The position numbers and the translations under genes were made by a program. Shown in pieces: positions 37,201 through 64,000 of a stretch of DNA of 64,000 nucleotides (the first letter of the stretch is position 1; the number at the start of each line of letters is the position of its first letter). This DNA comes from Diadema setosum (Eukaryota > Echinodermata > Echinoidea > Diadematoida > Diadematidae): contig CM067067.1 in NCBI GenBank assembly GCA_033980235.1, forward strand, positions 16,550,401 through 16,614,400, in the 5' to 3' direction. The notes below the pieces were generated by a model. The model ran no database searches. It worked only from the letters and a program-made list of their open reading frames with translations, and was not told where the DNA came from.

Positions 37201-37859
37201 CCCCACTAAAGTTCTTTTTCTTTTTCTTTTTCTCTGGCTCTCGCTCTCCCCTCTTTCTATCTCTCTGTCAGTATATGTGTATGCATGCGAGAGGGAGAGA
37301 GAGAGAGAGAGAGTTGAGGTAAAACAAATCCTGTTCTAAAGTCTGGAGCGTTATTTTCTGATAGAGAGATTAACAGTTTCACTACTCAATGCTACTAAAG
37401 TCTGTTTAACATTCATGAGTCAGGGCTAGGTATGATAGTATTAATTTGTTTTTTAATAAAAATGTGCAGCAGACATGGTGCTATGTCCGTAACTAATATA
37501 TCGATAAATTGCACGAACGTTCCTTTTTTTTTTTGAATATACGTTTTTGCATTAAATTTTGTCTTTGTTTATAATTCATCATACATGCATAATGCTGTTT
37601 TTGCAGATTTTCTGAGCTTTGTTTGGTGGTAATAGAGTAAAATCAAATGCTGAGTAAACAAAATAGAGGAAGGTTTGTTTCTTACTCATTATTGCACCAG
37701 AAATGTAAAAAAAAAATGAATTTTTCGATTTAACATGAGTTTAAGGTGATATCAGCCATAACACCGTAGGCAAATAACTTGAGGTAATGACGTCATCAAG
37801 TTACCGCTCTCCAATTGGGTTGTGCACAAAATATTATGAATCTTGATTTTTTTTTTTTC
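34276..37859. other. gene-poor stretch, partial direct repeat
   Basis: Two related segments (about 35,625-35,690 and 35,808-35,875) share acctggagaaaac..ctaaac..agaccagggc. A (GA)n tract lies at 37,291-37,314. No convincing exon was found. Confidence 0.45.
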
Positions 37860-40728
37860 ATTTCACGTCCTTTCCATGACGTGTTACAAATCATTCCGCC
37901 ACCCTTCTTGATAATATATATATTTTTTTTTACTAATGTTTTGCAAAAGTTAAGCTCGTCTACAATTTTATCTGATATGACCGATCATTTCCCTATTGTA
38001 GCATGTTTTGATCTCAGGTATTCGGTTAATAAGATTTGTTTTTCTTCAACCAGACGTAGAGCTACACCAGAAAATTTGGCTAGCCTTGGTGCTAGCTTAG
38101 ATAGGGCTGGTTGGTCTAGTGTTTATAATAGTGATGATGTTAATATATCATTTAATAATTTTTCAGGGATAGTTAATAATTGTTTAGATGAATATATTCC
38201 TAAATTAAAAGATAAGTTAGTTAATTATAAAACATCCCCCAGATTTCCATGGATCTCAAAATATCTTCTTCGTTCAATTTTGTAATAGGAAAAATAGATT
38301 ATGTTATAGATTCAAAATGGAAAAAAAAAGAAGTTAAATGAAAAATACACTTTGTATGAAAATATTTTCACTAAGATTATACGGTTGGAAAAGAGGAAAT
38401 ATTATGTGTTTCAGTTAGAAAAATATAGACATGATATGAAGAATACATGGAAGGTATTGAACCATGCCATGAATACATTAAAAACGAAATAAAATATTAC
38501 AAAAATAAGATATGATAACAAAATATTTGAAGATCCCAGTGATATAGCTAATATTTTTAATTCTTATTTTTCAATGATTGGGGAGAATCTGGCAAAAAAG
38601 TACCACCGTCAAATACGCATTTTTCAACATTTTTTTGTCAATCCAATTCTAAGGTTCCCTTTTTTTGTTGTTCCAACTACGAAATATGAAATTAATGATA
38701 TCGTTACTGCAATGAATGATAAGTGAAGTGCTGGTTATGATGATATAAGTAATTTTATTTTAAAGGGAATTATATCTTCAATTGCTGATCCACTTTCACA
38801 TATTTTTAATAGATCTATATTATGTGGTGTTTTTCCTGATTTTATGAAAATAGCTAAGGTTTTCCCTTTGTTTAAAAAAGGAGAATGGTTCTGATGTGAG
38901 CAATTACAGGCCCATTTCTTTGCTTTCATCTTTATCTAAAATTTTTGGAAAAATTGATATCTAAAAGAACAATCAATTTTTTAAATTTTCATAATGTTTT
39001 TACAAATTCTCAATTTGAGTTTCGTCGGAAACACAGTACCATTTATGCCCTTTTGAAGTTTATCGACCACGCCGCGCATACTATCGATAATCATTCTCAT
39101 CTTATTGGTATATTCCTGGACTTCTCCAAGGCCTTCGATACAATTAATCATGGAATTTTACTTTACAAATTGTCTCATTATTGAATACGGGGGAAGGCCT
39201 TGGAATGGTTCAGGAGCTACCTGCAAAACTGAAAACAATACGTATCTCTGAACGAGAAACGTTTCAAGTCTCGAATTCAATGTGGCGTCCCACAGAGTAG
39301 CTTATTAGGACCTTTACTTTTTATCATTTATATCAATGACTTTTTGCAGATCATCAGACGTGCTGTCATTTATACTTTTTGCTGATGATTCAAATATCTT
39401 CTTTTCACATCAAAATCCAGATACTCTCGTACACATTGTTAATTCCGAATTGAAAAATGTGACCCAGTGGATAAGAGCTAATAAATTATCACTTAATCTT
39501 TTGAAAACTAAGTAAATGTTATTAAGAAATTCCATAGAAGCTTTACGCAAAGATATTATTTTTTATGACACTCAATTAGAACGTGTATCTCATAAAATTC
39601 CTCGGGATTACAGTGGACGATAAACTTTCATGGAGGCCACATATTATTAACATTAGTACAATAATTTCACGTAATATTGGTATCATTAATAGACTCAAGT
39701 TTCATATTCCATTGTCTTCTTTGCTGACGTTGTATTTTTCTCTAATTTCACCTTATCCTAATTACGGACTTTTAGCATGGAGTAGCGCCCATCAAACTTT
39801 ATTAGATAGATTACGTTATTACAAAAAAAATACACTTCGTGTTCCCATACAGATACGTTATTTACTAAATATAAGATTTAAAAAATCAAAGATTTTTTTA
39901 TGTTCAATTTCCAAGCAAATGCAATTCCCTGTATATTCAATTCAATGTTTACCAGTTCTTTCATAATTATCCCACTAGGCAATCTAATGAGTTTCATTTA
40001 CCCCTCCTGGAAGTTTATTGGCTTAGAATACATTACACAGGCCCTAGATTCTGGCATTTAAGCTGCGAAATAAAAAAAAAAGTCTCCATCTTTGTATTCT
40101 TTTAAGCGGAAGTTGAAATCCTTTCTGTTAAACCCTCTCTGATTTTTCGTTTTCATTAGCCACCTGTTAGCTAAGTCTCATCAACCAAAGGGTTCATCAT
40201 CTAACCAGCAATTAATTAATCTCTGAATTCATTATAATGAAATAGCCATCATATTCTTTGCACGGCTGTGTGCAGCAACCAGCTGGTTGAAGCATCTCTT
40301 CAATTCCCTCTTTCGTTTCCTTTATCAGCGTGTAGGCATTCTCTTTTTTTCCTTCTTTCCTTCCATTTTTCCATCCACTATGTCTAGTCGTGTCATGTTG
40401 CTGTGTGTCTCCTGTTTTGTTCCATCTCGTCTTAAATTATATTTGTGCTACCTATGTGCAAATAAGTATTTCATTAGATTTTCCTTTGAGTGGTTCATAA
40501 TCTACAAGCTTGCTTTTTAGTGGACCTCTCAATTGTTTTTTTTTTCTCTCAACTGAAACATAACCTTGTATTTTTTTGCAAGTATGCATGCATATATATA
40601 ACTTTATTTGTATCATTTGATATACTTTGCAAATTTGAATATATATATATACGTTTGGGATATAATTCCTGATTTATACTGTGTTGTGTTCTGTTAGAAA
40701 AAAGAGAAGAATGAAAATAAATGAATTG
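37860..40728 (+). pseudogene. decayed non-LTR retrotransposon (LINE, Jockey/CR1 group)
   Basis: In order: the end of an endonuclease domain (S-D-M-T-D-H-F-P-I near 37,975), a linker, then reverse transcriptase blocks. Visible are N-Y-R-P-I-S-L-L-S near 38,905, F-L-D-F-S-K-A-F-D-T-I-N-H near 39,115, G-V-P-Q-S near 39,283 and F-A-D-D at 39,378-39,389. The C-terminal S-F-K-R-K-L-K-S-F-L-L ends near 40,141. Stops and frameshifts (for example TGA at 39,182) break the frame several times, so it is inactive. The 5' part is missing. The 3' end is set by an aaaataaatgaattgc tail and is approximate. Confidence 0.85.
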
Positions 40729-41735
40729 CAAAATGTATTTATAACCGCTTAGATAATCATAGTTGCAGTCTCGTAGGAAAGCATGAAATAATTGATATGG
40801 TGCATGCAAATATTTTCTGTTTGATTTTACGCTGTAAAGAAAATTCGGTAAAGATTTCAATACGTGTAGGTCGACGAGGGACTCGTAAGACCGTGACGTC
40901 ATCACAATTCTTGGTACAATTTGCATGTTTGGTGTCTTTTAATATCGCTGTTTCGTGATAGTTTGTGAAACTTTAAAATTCCACGGCTGTCTTACTTTAT
41001 TGTATGTATTTTGTAACTCTCCTCGATTTTAATGCTAGAATTCTGTTTGACTATTTTGTTTAATAAAGTCGAGACAATTTTTTTTTTCTAAGGAAACTGT
41101 ACTGAAAGAATATCTGATGATCACTGGATAAGCTAATGCGCTGCAAGTAGAAAGAGTTGGATATCATCATGGACATAGTAAATAAATGAAAGAGAATGGT
41201 CATTTAATTCTGGCCACATAAATGTGGAAAGACGCTATGCAAATCATTGTAAATATATCATTATTATCATCTTATTGAGAGGTGATTGCGAAGATTAAGG
41301 GTTTAATTTCCTGCAGGACGCTGTCATAGAGGTCTTTTCAGCAACCAGCGCTTGGGATAAGCAAGGGCTATTTGAACACTCACACATAAAGAAAAAATGC
41401 TCCTCACATAATGGAACGCTAAAAAATAGAGCAACAGAGCATGGACTCGTGTTACAAGTCAAGAGATAGTTACTGAAATATAATTGTTCTAACAATGATT
41501 GTCACATCACATGTTGCAAAAGCATACAGAAGAGTGTGTAATCAGGTTAACTTTATAATAGAAATGTAAATGATATAGAGATTAACACCACACCAATCAT
41601 ACGGGGGGGGGGGGACTCTATATTTCAGTATTTGGGAGTGCACAATAAAACTTCCAAATATGTCATTTTATCCTTTCTCTTTATCAATCATGACATGTGA
41701 ACGTGTCGTCCCACGCAAGATGTTTTGTAGTCTTA

Positions 41736-42799
41736 GGGTGGGATTTCACGGAGCACGCGAACGCTTTGCGAAGGACGTGAATGGCAAAATCCAGCATTCG
41801 TATTTTAGTCTGCAAAAGATCGCCAAACGAACGTGAGGGTTCGGAAGCGTCGTCAATTGTTCACGAATGTCATTTTTACTTCGGCGAGAATTTCAAAAAA
41901 GTTTGAAAATTTTTGCGAACCTTTTCCGCACACTTGGTCGTTAATTGCTCGTGAATTGTTCTCGAAAGTGTTTTTAAAGCTTCGTCATATGCGCAAGACC
42001 TTCGCAAGACACACGCCATGTTCGCAAAATGTTCGTGAAACCCCAAACAGACTCTGAAACTTTGGAGAATGTCTCGAAGTTTTTCCGATCATTTTACGAC
42101 GTAATCGCAAACTGGTCGCGTACCTTCTGAGACATTCTCGCGAACGTTTAGCGCACGTTTGGGGGGATGTATGAACTTTACGTTTTCTACAAATAAAAAT
42201 CGTAGTATACATCTAAACATCAAACAATTATTAACACCCTACTAGAGTAACAAAAGAAATTAAAGACTAGCAAAGAGAAAGAAATGTTTGATATACAAAA
42301 AAAAAATCGCAGAATACACATAAAATTAATCTAAAGTATGTAAAATTTCATGTTAACTATAGAGATTATCTGTTGGAGGAACTGCAAAAAAAAAATCAAT
42401 TGCTTTACTAGTGGAGATAGGTCCTAGGAAAAAAAAAATGTAGGTAAGCACATGATAGAGAAATGAGAGAAAAAGAAAGGAGAAATAGAGGAAAGGAAAA
42501 AAAATTCAACTGAAGACAGTTTCCACCTCTCCTTGGGTACATTATTTTCTCCCATGATTGCTGAAAATTTTTCGTTGTTCGCATTTCCGTCGCGTGTTCT
42601 TCGTGTACGTAACATGCTGTACTTTAGCAATGATACACACGACATTCACACATACGTCGTGGAAACTTCGCACAAATTGCGCAAGAATAGTTTTCGGCTT
42701 CATTGTCGGAACACATTCGGAGTTAAAACTTTTCCGAATGTTGGATTTTGTCATTCGCGTCCTTCGCAAATCGTTCGCGTGCTCCGTGAAATCCCACCC
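41736..42799. mobile_element. Harbinger-like element with TTA duplication, non-autonomous
   Basis: The ends GGGTGGGATTTCACGGAGCA and the exact inverse (tgctccgtgaaatcccaccc) continue with homology to about 65 bp (gcgaacg..ttgcgaaggacgtgaatg). TTA flanks at 41,733-41,735 and 42,800-42,802. 1,064 bp with many ttcgcgaa motifs and no transposase. TTA duplication plus GGG ends fit PIF/Harbinger. Confidence 0.85.
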
Positions 42800-42811
42800 T
42801 TACTGGAAAAT

Positions 42812-42845
42812 GGCGGAGACATATCAGTCGCCATAGCGCTTTTTC
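42812..42845. repeat. right-end fragment of the cggaggcat element
   Basis: The sequence aatggcggagacatatcagtcgccatagcg matches the right terminus of the copies at 9609 and 44,302, directly after the Harbinger-like element. Confidence 0.6.
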
Positions 42846-43104
42846 TTTTTTTAGTTCTCTGTGTTTTTAAAGGTGTGGAAAATGTCTCTATTCGTGTTTG
42901 TCATCAATATTGCTTAACGTTTTGATTTGTATAATTACGTCATTCCGTCATTTACTTCTATTATACGTGTATGCTCAATAATTTGTAACTGTAAAACGTA
43001 AGAAAGAAGTGTGTGAGATTTTCTTTTTGTTTTATTAGAAGTCACCTGTATGCTTGCTTTGATATTTCTTGATATATTTGTTAGTGATTACTTTGTATTT
43101 CAAT

Positions 43105-43505
43105 TTCATTTAAGTTTTCTTACATTTTCACGGCATAGGTCTTAAATCTCTTGGCTGATTATATTCGTGTTAGTTAATTTGCAGTTTGTGATTAAATTTA
43201 TTGTACAATTTTAAAAGTTGACATAATTACTTGTAAAGTTACTATGTGCAATTCATTCCCTGGGTTACGATGTAAAAATGAATTTAAGTTTAAATTTCCT
43301 TACATTCAAGTTTAAGTTTCCTTACATTTTTACGGCTTATGCCTTAGTTCAGTGTAGATCTCTTGGATGATCATATTTATGTTAGTTAATTTGCAGTTTA
43401 TAATTCATTGTACGATTTTAAAAGTTGACATGATTATCATTTGTAAAGTTACCATGTGCAATTTACTCCCTGGGTTACGATGTAAAACATGAATAAATAA
43501 ACCTT
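43105..43505. repeat. tandem duplication, unit about 200 bp
   Basis: Two units share tttacattt.tacggc, gttagttaatttgcagttt, attgtac.attttaaaagttgaca and tccctgggttacgatgtaaaa. The second ends catgaataaataaaccttt, resembling a retroelement tail. Confidence 0.75.
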
Positions 43506-43840
43506 TCAATAAAAGAATGAATCATCGCACGTCGGTAGCCAAACGCATATCATTGACAGCCTGCGTTTCTTTATGATAGTATTCCACGATTAGTGAATTT
43601 TCCATGTTACATTGTTAGGTACATATGGCTCATAACCACCTCCAGTTTTAGGTGGTAGATGGAATGAACCCGAAAACAGTCAAGTACGGAAGGTCATCCT
43701 TGCACGTCATTCTTATCATATTGTTCGGAGAGTGGTTGTCCATGTGAATGCGTGGCGTTTCATTAATTTTACACACATTTATTGTTTCTTTCAGTTCGTC
43801 GTTGGATATCTGACATCCACTTGACAAATTGCCAGCCGCA

Positions 43841-62839
<18,999 letters not shown>

Positions 62840-63274
62840 GTAACGATCCACTTCAAACCTAATACCGACTTTCCTGAAAAATCCTAGTCCTCTTTTTAAT
62901 TTCTCTCTCTCTTCCTTTTTTAGTCTGCCCTATCCAAAATAGAAACTCGCCCGAACCTTTTTTCGTATGATAGTTAAGTCGTTTCATAGTTGCCTTTTGA
63001 TTAAAAATAATGTCTTATTCCGTATTTTCTAGATGTTAAAGTAAATATGAACCTAAATATGGAATAGGCTTCTTTTTCTTCTTCTTCTTGAATGTTGTGA
63101 TCCATGTCAGAGTTTCGAAAATCGGCAGAAAACAAAATACAAACTAGTATATGCGTATAACGTGAGCAGCCATTTAGGTTTATAACCTGCAGATTAGCTT
63201 AAGTCTCAACCAAGAAAAAAAAAAGATCCTAAAGAAACATTGGTCACCTGCAGAGGGACACTTAACTATAGCAA

Positions 63275-64000
63275 CTTAACCCTAAAAGGGCCGGGGGGGG
63301 GGGAATCCGCCCCCCCCCCCCTCGACGTTTCGCGCTATAATTCTGTTACGCGAGAAGGCCTCGTCGCGAGGCTTCTTGACTTTGTTTGTTCAAGTCTCGC
63401 GCAACTTTTGAGACCAAATTTGCGACGTCCGCGCGTACTTTTGCGAAGCCACGCCCATTTTTGTAACAGAATGTCGCCCCAAAACGGGCACAATTTTGTG
63501 ATTTTGTGTATATCCTATGGAAAACAGTGCTCTGTCGTGAAAATCATAAAAACCTGATTATTTTTACAATTAATCACTTTCATTGATTAGTTTTCTGCTA
63601 ATTATGGTAGAAAAGTGGTCAGTGACAATTTCCAATGAAAAACAAAGGAAAAACAAAAGTTGAAAAACAAGGAAATACATAAGAAATTCTGAAAACAATA
63701 AAATACATAAGAATTGAAATGAATTTTGGAAGTTTTTGTGATGTACAATCGTTGAATATGCTGCAACAGATTTACAGACCAAAAATTAGACTCTCAATGC
63801 TTTTAATTAGGCTAAAATATGATCTTGAGCTTAATTTGCATAATTAATTAATTAAAATTAGAAATTGATTGTTTAAAAAAATCTTATGACACAATCTTGT
63901 AGATTATGACGCAGGTCTCACGCATGCAAAATTTCATCGCGATCGCGCCACCGATGGCCGAGATCTCGGGGGGGGGGGGGGGGCGGAATCCATCCCCCCC
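63275..64000. mobile_element. element with G-run/C-run ends (ggcggaatcc), right end cut by window
   Basis: The left end gggccgggg..aatccgccccc and ctcgacgtttcgcgctataa pairs with the inverted right end (gagatctcggggg..gcggaatcc) at the window edge. The interior has gcaacttttgagacca and aatgtcgccccaaaa. I recall repeats with similar sequence from several marine invertebrate genomes. No protein is recognisable. Confidence 0.55.

Overview
The window is eukaryotic genomic DNA from an animal, most likely a marine deuterostome such as a sea urchin or other echinoderm. The evidence is split genes with GT-AG introns, a chromatin-reader gene alongside a secreted SRCR/TIL mosaic gene (SRCR expansions are typical of echinoderms and amphioxus), and a dense load of cut-and-paste transposons and LINE fragments. 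The species cannot be named from the sequence. There is no bacterial gene, operon, CRISPR array or rRNA gene.

Region 1 (1-16,318, + strand) is the interior of a PHF14 orthologue. Ten coding exons join in frame into about 440 codons: the second half of the extended PHD finger, the linker, a charged helical segment, the next PHD finger and basic tails. The 5' exons lie before the window. The C-terminal PHD finger of vertebrate PHF14 was not found downstream; a weak candidate terminal exon lies at about 29,829. The introns hold inverted-repeat elements, a LINE tail, minisatellites and a repeat rich in AGGTCA hexamers.

Region 2 (17,120-25,677) is one 8,558-bp element with matching terminal inverted repeats and a TTA duplication on each side. 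It has no recognisable transposase and carries two tandem arrays, one of 71-bp units and one of about 335-bp units.

Region 3 (25,678-43,500) is gene-poor: nested TA-flanked elements, a palindromic MITE, a tRNA-like SINE head, a LINE 3' tail, a decayed LINE with endonuclease and reverse transcriptase remains (37,860-40,728), and a 1,064-bp Harbinger-like element with TTA duplications.

Region 4 (43,841-62,839, + strand, continuing past the window) is a secreted mosaic gene. A signal-peptide exon at 43,841 is followed by eleven exons encoding TIL-type protease-inhibitor modules (one 8-Cys, seven 10-Cys), two group-A SRCR domains and a small Cys-rich module split over two exons. Every module junction is phase 1, so modules can be duplicated without breaking the frame, and they have been: three tandem TIL-B exons, and a block of about 3.4 kb (50.9-54.36 kb) repeated at 58.75-62.16 kb. 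A third, shorter relative at 62.2-63.27 kb preserves the empty site of a transposon present in the other two copies, so the order of duplications can be read directly. The likely product is an extracellular protein combining pattern recognition (SRCR) with protease inhibition (TIL). That role is inferred from domains only.
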